A stretch of 64,000 nucleotides of DNA from NCBI GenBank assembly GCA_034675505.1, contig JAUCDD010000025.1, positions 124,001 through 188,000 on the forward strand. The letters are read 5' to 3'. This DNA is from Melaminivora sp034675505 (lineage in GTDB: Bacteria > Pseudomonadota > Gammaproteobacteria > Burkholderiales > Burkholderiaceae_C). Shown piece by piece: positions 57,004 through 64,000 of this stretch. The notes below the pieces were generated by a model that saw only the letters and a list, made by a program, of their open reading frames with translations, was not told the DNA's origin and made no database searches. Each line of letters begins with the position of its first letter. Position 1 is the stretch's first letter. Position numbers and translations under genes: made by a program.

Positions 57004-57584
57004 GCTTCCAGTCAGCCGGCTGGTTGCCCAGCCAGATGCCCAGCAGGGCGGTCCAAGAACTCGGGCTCCTTGAAGGGCTCGCCCTGGGGCTGGCCCTTGA
57101 CGGTGACCAGGGTGCCCGTGCCGGGCAGCCAGTCGATGACGAAGTGGTCGCCCGCCTTGAGCATCTTGTGCTCGGAGAAGATCTGGCTCATGCGCAGCAC
57201 GCCCGGGATCAGCTTGGAGAACGCGGCGCGGTCCATGTTGTCCTCCATGCCGCGGGAAAACAGCCTGCCCAGCTCGGACGAATCGATGTCGCGCAGCATC
57301 GTCACCGCCAGGCGCTTGGGGCCTTTTTGCGCATGCACCTCGGCGGGGGTGGCGGCCTTCTTCTCCAGGTACAGGCCGGCGGCGTACACCTTGAACACCG
57401 CCTTGTAGCGCAGGCCCGCGCCGTTGAGCTGCAGCGTGCGGCCCTGCAGCTGCACCGTGGGTTCGAACTTCACGTCGCCGACCGTGACCGGCTCGGCAGC
57501 GAGGGCGGACAGTACGGGCGAGACCAGCAGGGCCAGCCCGGTGCAGCACTGCAGGACATGGCGGCGGGGAACGACGAAGGACAT
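56975..57584 (-). CDS. Chalcone-isomerase-like periplasmic protein, frameshifted near its end
   Basis: A signal peptide (1 to about 29, ending SALAAEP) precedes the chalcone-isomerase-like fold (FEPTVQLQGRTLQLNGAGLR, FKVYAAGLYLEKKAATPAEV, SRGMEDNMDRAAFSKLI). Function is unknown; bacterial members are not flavonoid enzymes. The frame as read ends at 57012 with an odd RPAGHLAGQPAG tail. The family C-terminus ALLGIWLGNQPADWKLKDAL is encoded one frame over, ending at 56975. One extra base near 57050-57060 explains it (ttcttggac-c-gcc). Assembly indel or recent mutation. Confidence 0.8.
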
Positions 57585-57717
57585 GTGCCAACTCCAGAAA
57601 AAGAACGATCGTGCTTTTTGCATTGTCACGCAGCCCGGTGCCCAGGGCAACAGGGGTTTTCGCGCGCATGCGGGAAAGCCCGCCGGGCCGCTGTGCAGGG
57701 CGCGCCCAGGCGGGTTT

Positions 57718-57725
57718 GCTACACT
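57718..57725 (+). promoter_or_regulatory. Candidate extended -10 of the trp operon
   Basis: TGCTACACT ends 6 bp before ATG 57732, placing a transcript start near 57732. The leader peptide would then begin at the very 5' end or, more plausibly, at ATG 57747. The rest of the 57585-57731 gap is GC-rich without a clear -35 element. Confidence 0.45.
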
Positions 57726-57731
57726 TTGCCG

Positions 57732-57815
57732 ATGTTCATTCACCGCATGTTCATTGCAGGTCTGAGCGACCGGGGAGCCTGGCCCTGGCGCAAGCCTGTT
57801 GTCCTGCATCCGTGA
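57732..57815 (+). CDS. trpL: Candidate trp operon leader peptide
   Basis: A 27-codon frame, MFIHRMFIAGLSDRGAWPWR followed by KPVVLHP, 141 bp upstream of trpE. It has two Trp codons (57780-57782 and 57786-57788) separated by one Pro. ATG 57747 is an alternative start. A perfect 7-bp hairpin (57824-57842, GCCGGGC / GCCCGGC) follows. No T-run terminator follows, so control may use pausing, Rho or occlusion of the trpE start rather than a classical attenuator. Trp-Pro-Trp in so short a peptide just before trpE is unlikely by chance. Confidence 0.65.
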   Translation: MFIHRMFIAGLSDRGAWPWRKPVVLHP

Positions 57816-57956
57816 ACCATGCAGCCGGGCCGCACGCCCGGCCTGCTCCCGTGGCACCGCTGTCCGGCACGACAGCGCTTCGCCGGATTGAATGAACCCG
57901 CAGCGCCCTGGCCCCCTCCCGGCAGGCACGCGCTGCATGCGCTGGAACCACTTCCC

Positions 57957-59456
57957 GTGATCACCGAACTGGAATTCAAAAGCCTGGCCCACGAGGGCTA
58001 CAACCGCATCCCGCTGATCGCCGAGGCGTTCGCGGACCTGGAGACCCCGCTGTCGCTGTACCTGAAGCTGGCCCACGCCCGGGGCGACGGCGCGCACAGC
58101 TTCCTGCTCGAATCCGTCGTCGGCGGCGAGCGCTTCGGGCGCTACAGCTTCATCGGCCTGCCGGCGCGCACCTTGCTGCGCGCCAGCGGCTTCGGCGACG
58201 CGGCGCGCACCGAGGTCGTCACCGACGGCCAGGTGGTGGAGACGCACGCCGGCAACCCGCTCGACTTCATCAGCGAGTACCAAAAGCGCTTCAAGGTGGC
58301 GCTGCGCCCGGGCCTGCCGCGCTTTTGCGGCGGCCTGGCCGGCTACTTCGGCTACGACGCGGTGCGCTACATCGAGAAAAAGCTGGAGGACTCCTGCCCG
58401 CCCGACACGCTGGGCTGCCCGGACATCCTGCTGCTGCAGTGCGAGGAGCTGGCGGTCATCGACAACCTGTCGGGCAAGCTGTATTTGATCGTCTATGCCA
58501 ACCCGGGCGAGCCGGAGGCCTTCGCGCGCGGCAAGAAGCGCCTGCGCGAACTCAAGGACCAGCTCAAGTACTCGGTCAGCGCGCCGGTGCTGCGCCCGGG
58601 CGAGTCGCACCCGGTGCAGCGCAGCTTTGCCAAGGAGGACTACCTGGCGGCCGTGCTGCGCGCCAAGGAGCTGATCGCCGCCGGCGACTTCATGCAGGTG
58701 CAGGTCGGCCAGCGCATGCACAAGCGCTATACCGAAAGCCCCTTGAGCCTGTACCGCGCGCTGCGCTCGCTCAACCCCTCGCCCTACATGTACTACTACC
58801 ACTTCGGCGACTTCCAGGTCGTGGGCGCCAGCCCCGAGATCCTGGTGCGCCAGGAGGCCACGCCGGAGGGGCAGAAAGTGACCATCCGCCCGCTGGCCGG
58901 CACGCGCGCGCGCGGCGCCACGCCGGAGAGCGACAAGGCCATCGAGCAGGAGCTGATCCACGACCCCAAGGAGCGCGCCGAGCACGTCATGCTGATCGAC
59001 CTGGCGAGGAACGACATCGGCCGCATCGCCAGGACCGGCAGCGTGAAGGTCACCGAGGCCTTCGCCGTGGAGCGCTACAGCCACGTCATGCACATCGTGA
59101 GCAACGTCGAGGGCATCCTGAAGGACGGCATGAGCAGCATGGACGTGCTCAAGGCCACCTTCCCCGCCGGCACCTTGAGCGGCGCGCCCAAGGTGCACGC
59201 CATGGAGCTGATCGACAAGCTGGAGCCGGTCAAGCGCGGCATCTACGGCGGCGCCTGCGGGTACCTGAGCTTTGCCGGCGACATGGACGTGGCGATCGCC
59301 ATCCGCACCGCCATCGTCAAGGACGGCGAGCTGCACGTGCAGGCCGCGGCCGGCGTGGTGGCCGATTCGGTGCCCGAGCTGGAATGGAAGGAAACCGAGC
59401 ACAAGGCGCGCGCGCTCTTGCGCGCCGCCGAGCTGGTCGAGGAGGGACTGGAATGA
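57957..59456 (+). CDS. trpE: Anthranilate synthase component I
   Basis: A 499-residue enzyme converting chorismate to anthranilate with ammonia from TrpG. Residues 50-53 (LLES) form the tryptophan feedback site. Catalytic-domain motifs are FQVVGASPEILVR, RPLAGTRARGATPE, LARNDIGRIARTGSV, and TFPAGTLSGAPKVHAMELI. The GTG at 57957 gives the family N-terminus MITELEFKSLA. The stop overlaps the chorismate mutase ATG by 4 nt. Regulated probably by the upstream leader peptide and by feedback. Confidence 0.95.
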   Translation: MITELEFKSLAHEGYNRIPLIAEAFADLETPLSLYLKLAHARGDGAHSFLLESVVGGERFGRYSFIGLPARTLLRASGFGDAARTEVVTDGQVVETHAGNPLDFISEYQKRFKVALRPGLPRFCGGLAGYFGYDAVRYIEKKLEDSCPPDTLGCPDILLLQCEELAVIDNLSGKLYLIVYANPGEPEAFARGKKRLRELKDQLKYSVSAPVLRPGESHPVQRSFAKEDYLAAVLRAKELIAAGDFMQVQVGQRMHKRYTESPLSLYRALRSLNPSPYMYYYHFGDFQVVGASPEILVRQEATPEGQKVTIRPLAGTRARGATPESDKAIEQELIHDPKERAEHVMLIDLARNDIGRIARTGSVKVTEAFAVERYSHVMHIVSNVEGILKDGMSSMDVLKATFPAGTLSGAPKVHAMELIDKLEPVKRGIYGGACGYLSFAGDMDVAIAIRTAIVKDGELHVQAAAGVVADSVPELEWKETEHKARALLRAAELVEEGLE

Positions 59457-59806
59457 CAAGCCGCGCCATCGACAAGACCCGAGACTGCGCCAGCATGGCC
59501 GAGGTGCGCGCGCGCATCGACGCGCTGGACGACATCCTGGTGCCGCTGCTGGTCGAGCGCGGCGGCTACATGACGCAGGCCGCGCGCATCAAGCAGCACG
59601 CCGACCAGGTGCGCGACGAGGCGCGCATCGAGGCCATCGTGCAGCGCGTGCGCGAGCGCGCCCGGGCCGAGGGCGGCGAGCCGCAGGTGGTCGAGGCCAT
59701 CTACCGCGCCATGATGGAGGCCTACATCGCGTTCGAGCACCGCGAGTTCGCGCGCCTGGCCGCCACGGGCGGCAAACGGCAGCCGCAAGAGGAGACCGCG
59801 CCATGA
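59453..59806 (+). CDS. Chorismate mutase, AroQ class
   Basis: A 117-residue all-helical protein turning chorismate to prephenate, the branch toward Phe/Tyr. MAEVRARIDALDDILVPLLVER is the first long helix with catalytic Arg residues; QAARIKQHADQVRDEARIEAI and VEAIYRAMMEAYIAFEH complete the AroQ dimer fold. It lies between trpE and trpG with ATGA overlaps on both sides. This places a competing chorismate branch inside the trp operon, a layout known in betaproteobacteria. Confidence 0.9.
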   Translation: MTSRAIDKTRDCASMAEVRARIDALDDILVPLLVERGGYMTQAARIKQHADQVRDEARIEAIVQRVRERARAEGGEPQVVEAIYRAMMEAYIAFEHREFARLAATGGKRQPQEETAP

Positions 59807-60378
59807 CCCGCCTGCTGATGATCGACAACTACGACAGCTTCACCTGGAACATCGTGCAGTACCTGGCCGAGCTGGGCGCCGAGGTACAGGTGTTTCGCAA
59901 CGACGAGATCGACATTGCCGGCATCGGGGCCCAGGCGCCTGACCGCCTGGTCGTCTCGCCCGGCCCCTGCTCGCCGGCCGAGGCCGGCATCTCGGTGGCG
60001 GCCATCCGGCACTTCGCCGGCCGCCTGCCCATCCTGGGCGTGTGCCTGGGGCACCAGGCGATCGGCGCGGCCTTCGGCGGCACCGTCGTGCGCGCGCGGC
60101 AGCTGATGCACGGCAAGACCAGCACCATCACCACCACGCAGCAGGGCGTGTTCGCCGGCCTGCCGCGCGAGCTCACGGTGACCCGCTACCACTCGCTGGC
60201 CATCGAGCGCGCCAGCTGCCCCGAGGTGCTGGAGGTGACCGCCTGGACCGAGGACGGCGAGATCATGGGCGTGCGCCACCGCGAGCTGGCCGTCGAGGGC
60301 GTGCAGTTCCACCCCGAAAGCATCCTGACCGAGCACGGCCACGCCATGCTGCGCAACTTCCTGCAGCGCCAGGCCTGA
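59803..60378 (+). CDS. trpG: Anthranilate synthase component II (glutamine amidotransferase)
   Basis: A 191-residue class I amidotransferase that supplies ammonia to TrpE. MIDNYDSFTWNIVQYL start, VVSPGPCSPAEAGIS, the nucleophile Cys81 in ILGVCLGHQAIG, and the His-Glu pair in VQFHPESILTEHG are intact. It may also serve PabB in folate synthesis. Overlaps the mutase stop by 4 nt. Followed by a 93-bp gap with a GC-rich inverted sequence and a family A repeat before trpD. Confidence 0.96.
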   Translation: MTRLLMIDNYDSFTWNIVQYLAELGAEVQVFRNDEIDIAGIGAQAPDRLVVSPGPCSPAEAGISVAAIRHFAGRLPILGVCLGHQAIGAAFGGTVVRARQLMHGKTSTITTTQQGVFAGLPRELTVTRYHSLAIERASCPEVLEVTAWTEDGEIMGVRHRELAVEGVQFHPESILTEHGHAMLRNFLQRQA

Positions 60379-60398
60379 AAAATAGGGCCGCCGGCCGG

Positions 60399-60458
60399 TT
60401 TTTGGGCCATATCGGCCTCCAGTCGGCGTGTATCAACGGCCTTTAGCTATGACAATAG
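60399..60458 (-). repeat. Family A dispersed repeat, copy 6
   Basis: TTTTTGGGCCATATCGGCC, TCCAGTCGGCGTGTATCAACG, CCTTTAGCTATGACAATAG shortened in blocks; nearly the same as 23680-23744. It occupies the trpG-trpD gap, ending 13 bp before trpD, close to its ribosome-binding site. Confidence 0.75.
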
Positions 60459-60471
60459 GAGCAAAAACCGC

Positions 60472-61521
60472 ATGACGCCCATCACTCCGCAGGAGGCCTT
60501 GCAGCGCACCATCGAGCACCGCGAGATCTTCCACGACGAGATGCTGCACCTGATGCGCATGATCATGGGCGGCGAGCTCTCGCCGGTCATGGCGGCGGCC
60601 ATCCTCGCCGGCCTGCGCGTCAAGAAGGAGACGATCGGCGAGATCACGGCGGCCGCGCAGGTCATGCGCGAGTTCTCGCACAAGGTGCAGGTGCAGGACA
60701 CGCGCCACCTGGTGGACATCGTGGGCACCGGCGGCGACGGCGCGGCCACCTTCAACATCTCCACCTGCGCCACCTTCGTGATCGCCGCCGCCGGCGCGCG
60801 CTGCGCCAAGCATGGCGGGCGCAGCGTCAGCAGCACCTCGGGCAGCGCCGACGCCATGGAGGCGCTGGGCGTGAACATCATGCTCACGCCCGGGCAGGTC
60901 GGCGCCTGCATCGAGCAGGTCGGCATCGGCTTCATGTTCGCCCCCAGCCACCACCCGGCGATGAAGAACGTGGCGCCGGTGCGGCGCGAGCTGGGCGTGC
61001 GCACGCTGTTCAACATCCTGGGGCCGCTCACCAACCCGGCCGGCGCGCCCAACACCCTGATGGGCGTGTTCCACGAGGACCTGGTGGGCATCCAGGTGCG
61101 TGCGCTGCAGCGCCTGGGCGCCGAGCACGCGCTGGTCGTCTACGGCCGCGACGGGCTGGACGAGATCAGCCTGGGCGCGGCCACGCTGGTGGGCGAGCTC
61201 AAGGACGGCGTGGTGCGCGAGTACGAGATCCACCCCGAGGACTTCGGCCTGCGCATGGCCGGCACGCGCGCCCTGCGCGTGGGCAACCCGCAGCAGTCGC
61301 GGGACATGCTGATGCAGGTGCTGGAAGGCGCCCCCGGCCCGGCGCGCGACATCGTCTGCCTGAACGCCGGCGCCGCGCTGTACGCTGCCGGCGTGGCGGC
61401 GGACATCGGCGCCGGCCTGGCGCGCGCACAGGCCGCCATCGACAGCGGCGCGGCCCTGGCCAAGCTGCGCCAGCTGGTGGCCCACACCCAGGCGCTGGCG
61501 CAGCCGGCCGCCGCCGCCTGA
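60472..61521 (+). CDS. trpD: Anthranilate phosphoribosyltransferase
   Basis: A 349-residue enzyme joining anthranilate to PRPP. The GTGGDG loop (85-90, in VDIVGTGGDGAATFNIST) binds PRPP; AKHGGRSVSSTSGSADAMEAL and the NPAGAPNTLMGVFHEDLV and GRDGLDEISLGAATLVGEL segments are conserved. Length is normal. The upstream gap contains a repeat, so expression relative to trpG may be modulated there. Confidence 0.96.
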   Translation: MTPITPQEALQRTIEHREIFHDEMLHLMRMIMGGELSPVMAAAILAGLRVKKETIGEITAAAQVMREFSHKVQVQDTRHLVDIVGTGGDGAATFNISTCATFVIAAAGARCAKHGGRSVSSTSGSADAMEALGVNIMLTPGQVGACIEQVGIGFMFAPSHHPAMKNVAPVRRELGVRTLFNILGPLTNPAGAPNTLMGVFHEDLVGIQVRALQRLGAEHALVVYGRDGLDEISLGAATLVGELKDGVVREYEIHPEDFGLRMAGTRALRVGNPQQSRDMLMQVLEGAPGPARDIVCLNAGAALYAAGVAADIGAGLARAQAAIDSGAALAKLRQLVAHTQALAQPAAAA

Positions 61522-61531
61522 AGGCCGGCCC

Positions 61532-61696
61532 GTGCGCACCAGCCTGCTGGATGCCCCCATCTGGCGCGACCCGGGTACCTGGATCGTGCTGGGCGTATCG
61601 CTGCTGTTCATCGCGGCGGCCCTGGTGATGCATCAGGTCATCCGCCGCGTGCTGCGCGCGTCGCCGCCCGAGCGCGGCACCTCCGACGAGCCCTGA
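61532..61696 (+). CDS. Small single-pass membrane protein between trpD and trpC
   Basis: A 54-residue frame with GTG start 10 bp after the trpD stop, ending 18 bp before trpC. One membrane helix (about 17-35, TWIVLGVSLLFIAAALVM) is followed by a basic stretch (HQVIRRVLRAS) and an acidic tail. This positive-inside pattern supports a real protein. Unknown function; possibly an anchor or a translation-coupling device. Confidence 0.5.
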   Translation: MRTSLLDAPIWRDPGTWIVLGVSLLFIAAALVMHQVIRRVLRASPPERGTSDEP

Positions 61697-61714
61697 ACAC
61701 CTGCCAAGGAAACC

Positions 61715-62515
61715 ATGTCCGACATCCTGCACAAGATCTGCGAAACCAAGCGCGAGGAAGTCGCCGCCGCGAAGAAGCGCCTGCCGCTGGCCGAGATGCG
61801 CCGCGACGCCGAGAGCCGCGTGCTGACGCGCGACTTCGAGGGCGCGCTGCGCGCCCGGCTCGCGGGCGGCCAGGCGGCCGTGATCGCCGAGGTCAAGAAG
61901 GCCAGCCCCAGCAAGGGCGTGATCCGCGAGGATTTCATCCCCGCCGACATCGCGCAAAGCTACGCCGAGGGCGACGGCCGCACCAGCGCCGCCTGCCTGT
62001 CCGTGCTGACCGACCGCCAGTACTTCCAGGGCCAGGGCGACGACCTGAAGCAGGCGCGAGCCAGCTGCGCGCTGCCGGTGCTGCGCAAGGACTTCATGGT
62101 CGATCCCTGGCAGATCTACGAATCGCGCGCGCTGGGGGCGGACGCCATCCTGCTCATCGCCGCCTGCCTCGAGGACGGACTGATGGCCGAGATGGAGGCC
62201 ATCGCGCACGACCTGGACATGGCCGTGCTGGTGGAGGTGCACGACGCGCCCGAGCTGCAGCGTGCGCTGCGCCTGCGCACGCCCTTGATCGGCGTCAACA
62301 ACCGCGACCTGCGCACCTTCCAGGTGCGGCTGGACACCACGCTGCAGCTGCGCGGCGAGGTGCCGCCCGAGCGCCTGCTGGTGGCCGAGTCCGGCATCGC
62401 CACGCGCGCCGACGTGCAGATCCTGCGCGAGGCCGGCGTACACGCCTTCCTGGTGGGCGAGGCCTTCATGCGCGAGCCCGATCCCGGCGCGGCGCTGGCG
62501 CGGCTGTTCGGCTGA
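61715..62515 (+). CDS. trpC: Indole-3-glycerol phosphate synthase
   Basis: A 266-residue TIM-barrel enzyme closing the indole ring. VIAEVKKASPSKGVIRED (catalytic Lys and phosphate site), CLSVLTDRQYFQGQGDDL, LPVLRKDFMVDPWQIYE, GADAILLIAACLED, LIGVNNRDLRTF and LLVAESGIATRADV are all present. Compared with typical homologues a few residues (EGDGRTS) are inserted before the CLSV strand. No TrpF domain is fused. A GC-rich hairpin with ATTTTTG follows the stop. Confidence 0.95.
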   Translation: MSDILHKICETKREEVAAAKKRLPLAEMRRDAESRVLTRDFEGALRARLAGGQAAVIAEVKKASPSKGVIREDFIPADIAQSYAEGDGRTSAACLSVLTDRQYFQGQGDDLKQARASCALPVLRKDFMVDPWQIYESRALGADAILLIAACLEDGLMAEMEAIAHDLDMAVLVEVHDAPELQRALRLRTPLIGVNNRDLRTFQVRLDTTLQLRGEVPPERLLVAESGIATRADVQILREAGVHAFLVGEAFMREPDPGAALARLFG

Positions 62516-62517
62516 GC

Positions 62518-62552
62518 GGGCGCCGGCCCGGCGCCGGCCCGGGCATTTTTGT
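62518..62552 (+). terminator. Intrinsic terminator after trpC
   Basis: GGGCGCCGGCCCGGCGCCGG and following CCCGGGC can form alternative GC stems, followed by ATTTTTG. Positioned directly after the trpC stop, ending the trp operon. Confidence 0.65.
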
Positions 62553-62555
62553 TCC

Positions 62556-62561
62556 TACAAT
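62556..62561 (+). promoter_or_regulatory. Candidate -10 element for the sensor gene
   Basis: TACAAT lies 61 bp upstream of the TTG start and just after the trpC terminator. No clear -35 match. Confidence 0.35.
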
Positions 62562-62621
62562 GATTTTCCGCGCGGCCCCTGCCGAAGCGCGCTCCCCGCC
62601 ATCCCCATCCTGCGCCCTGGC

Positions 62622-64000
62622 TTGCTCAAGACCCTGCGCTCCCCGCACCCCCGCGCCGTCCGTGAACGCTGGTGGCTGCTGATTGCCTGGCTGGTGCTGG
62701 GCGCAGTGCTGGCGGGAGTGCTGTGGATGGAGCGGCGCGACACCGAGGCCGGCGAGCGCCTGCGCCTGCAGCACCAGGTGGGCATCATCCACGACAACGT
62801 GGTGCGCCAGCTGCGCGCCATCGACAGCGTGCTGCAGCGCCTGGTGCGCGACACCGCGGCCGGCCCCGGCGATGCCGAGGCGCAGCGGCGCGAGGGCCGG
62901 CTGCAGGCCTTCAGCGCGGCGCTGGCAGGCGTGCGCACGCTCAACGTGCTGGACGCCCGGGGGCGCGTACTCGCCTCCAGCCGGCCCGAGCTGGTCGGGC
63001 AGGACGCCGGCGACCGCGACTATTTCCGCGCGGCCCGCGCCGCCACCTCGGCCGACACGCTGATCGTCGGGCGGCCCTTCATGGCGCCGGGGAGCACCAG
63101 CTGGTACCTGACGCTGGGGCGCGTCGTGCCGGCGGCGGACGGCAGCTTCGGCGGCACCGTCATGGCCACGCTGGACCCCGAGCAATTCCTCACGCTGCTG
63201 GAATCGGTGCGCTACGCCGGCGACATGCGCAGCGGCCTGGTGCATGGCGACGGGCAGCGCTTCCTGATGGCATCCGAGCAGCCCGGCCCGCCGGGCGCCC
63301 AGGTGGGCGGGCCTGACACCCTGTTCACGCGCCACCGCAGCAGCGGCCAGGACACCAGCGTCCTGGAGGGCCCCATGCTGCCCGGCGGGACGCCGATGCT
63401 GGCGGCGCTGCGCACCATCGCCCCGCCCGACCTGCACATGGACAAGCCCCTGGTGGCCGGCGTGGCGCGCGATCAGGACGCGCTGCTGGCGGACTGGCGC
63501 GCCAGCGCCTGGGCGGTGGTGGCGGCCTACCTGGCAGCGGGCCTGGCGGCGGCCGTGGTGCTGCTGCTGGCGCAGTGGCGCCGGCGCGACGCCCGCGAGC
63601 ATGCGCGCCGGCAGGCGCTGCTGGAGGCGCGCTGGCGCGCCGTGCTGGAGGCCACCAGCCTGGGCATATGGGAGTGGCGCAGCAAGGACGGGCTGGAGGT
63701 GTATTTCTCGCCGGCCTGGAAGGCCCTGCTGGGCTACGAGGACGCCGATGCCGGCGACCAGGTGCCCGACTGGCGCGTGCACCTGCACCCCGACGAGCGC
63801 GAGCGGGTGCTGGGCCAGCTCAAGCGCCACCTGCGCGGCGAAACCCCGATCTACGAGGTCACCCACCGCATGCGCCGCAAGGACGGCAGCTGGCGCTGGG
63901 TGGTCGCGCGCGGGCGGGTGCTGGAGCGCGATGCGCACGGGCGGGCGCTGCGCTTTGCCGGCGCCTTCGGCGATGCGGCCGGGCAGGGCGAGCTGCAATA
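62622..64000 (+). CDS. Cache-PAS membrane signalling protein, 3' end outside window
   Basis: At least 459 residues; the output domain is cut off. It begins with a membrane helix (about 18-36, WWLLIAWLVLGAVLAGVLW), then a periplasmic double-Cache sensor like that of diguanylate cyclases (VLASSRPELVGQDAGDRDYF, TLGRVVPAADGSFGGTVMAT). A second helix follows (about 300-322), then a PAS_3 domain (LGIWEWRSKDGLEVYFSPAW, ending VTHRMRRKDGSWRWVVARG). The start is probably TTG 62622; no in-frame ATG precedes the membrane helix. GGDEF or a histidine kinase is the likely missing output. Confidence 0.78.
   Translation, partial: MLKTLRSPHPRAVRERWWLLIAWLVLGAVLAGVLWMERRDTEAGERLRLQHQVGIIHDNVVRQLRAIDSVLQRLVRDTAAGPGDAEAQRREGRLQAFSAALAGVRTLNVLDARGRVLASSRPELVGQDAGDRDYFRAARAATSADTLIVGRPFMAPGSTSWYLTLGRVVPAADGSFGGTVMATLDPEQFLTLLESVRYAGDMRSGLVHGDGQRFLMASEQPGPPGAQVGGPDTLFTRHRSSGQDTSVLEGPMLPGGTPMLAALRTIAPPDLHMDKPLVAGVARDQDALLADWRASAWAVVAAYLAAGLAAAVVLLLAQWRRRDAREHARRQALLEARWRAVLEATSLGIWEWRSKDGLEVYFSPAWKALLGYEDADAGDQVPDWRVHLHPDERERVLGQLKRHLRGETPIYEVTHRMRRKDGSWRWVVARGRVLERDAHGRALRFAGAFGDAAGQGELQ

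Noticed and set aside
62560..62640. ATG at 62560 as start of the last gene
   Set aside because: It is in a different frame from the membrane helix and Cache domain; the TACAAT overlapping it looks more like a -10 element.

Overview
The window reads as chromosomal DNA of a high-GC betaproteobacterium, most likely family Comamonadaceae (Acidovorax / Alicycliphilus / Melaminivora type). The grounds are gene content and order (argS-SPOR-dsbA, lptA-lptB-rpoN, trpE-aroQ-trpG-trpD-trpC), a PaaABCDE phenylacetate cluster with a TetR-type PaaR and a Liv-type ABC transporter, very high GC at third codon positions, and dispersed intergenic repeats. I saw no rRNA, tRNA, CRISPR array, prophage or insertion sequence.

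Layout. 0-5.9 kb: DUF4142 tail, YafJ-type amidotransferase, small tautomerase, Cys-rich CWC protein, malate synthase G (glcB) facing a LysR regulator, and a DUF2214 membrane protein. 5.9-15 kb: PsiF-like protein, argS, SPOR protein, dsbA, lptA-lptB-rpoN, a hotdog thioesterase, a THUMP rRNA methyltransferase and a frameshifted PIN-domain gene. 15-22 kb: nitrilase divergent from a HisKA_2 kinase / ANTAR regulator pair, then a GGDEF-EAL protein and a chemoreceptor. 22-25.5 kb: MurA-like enzyme, a kinase-like protein and a UPF0149/SEC-C protein.

25.6-42.2 kb is the metabolic centre: livF, a fused livM-livG, livH and a binding protein, then paaR, paaE-D-C-B-A, an uncharacterised di-iron protein with its own ferredoxin-type reductase, paaK, paaI, paaG and the divergent paaN. 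PaaR-like palindromes lie upstream of the di-iron gene and between paaG and paaN. Together the genes can import and activate phenylacetate (PaaK), epoxidise it (PaaABCDE), isomerise it (PaaG), process the opened ring (PaaN) and rescue CoA esters (PaaI). The later beta-oxidation genes (paaF, paaH, paaJ) are not here.

42.2-57.6 kb: Rpn-family nuclease, cinA-pgpA, a four-gene cluster of zinc-ribbon membrane proteins plus a glycine-zipper lipoprotein, thiL, a YbdK-type ligase with a cation/proton antiporter, a Gcr-type membrane protein overlapping apaG, rpe, a small secreted protein, gph and a chalcone-isomerase-like protein. 57.7-62.5 kb: tryptophan operon with a short leader peptide containing Trp-Pro-Trp. 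62.6 kb to the end: N-terminal part of a Cache-PAS signalling protein.

Three genes (rpoN, PIN, chalcone-isomerase-like) carry single-base frameshifts near conserved C-terminal segments. That pattern points to assembly indels or to young lesions. Three repeat families recur. Family A (about 55-60 bp) lies between genes and also inside the coding frames of cinA, thiL and gph. Family B consists of REPIN-like inverted hairpin doublets. Family C is a C/G-rich hairpin element.
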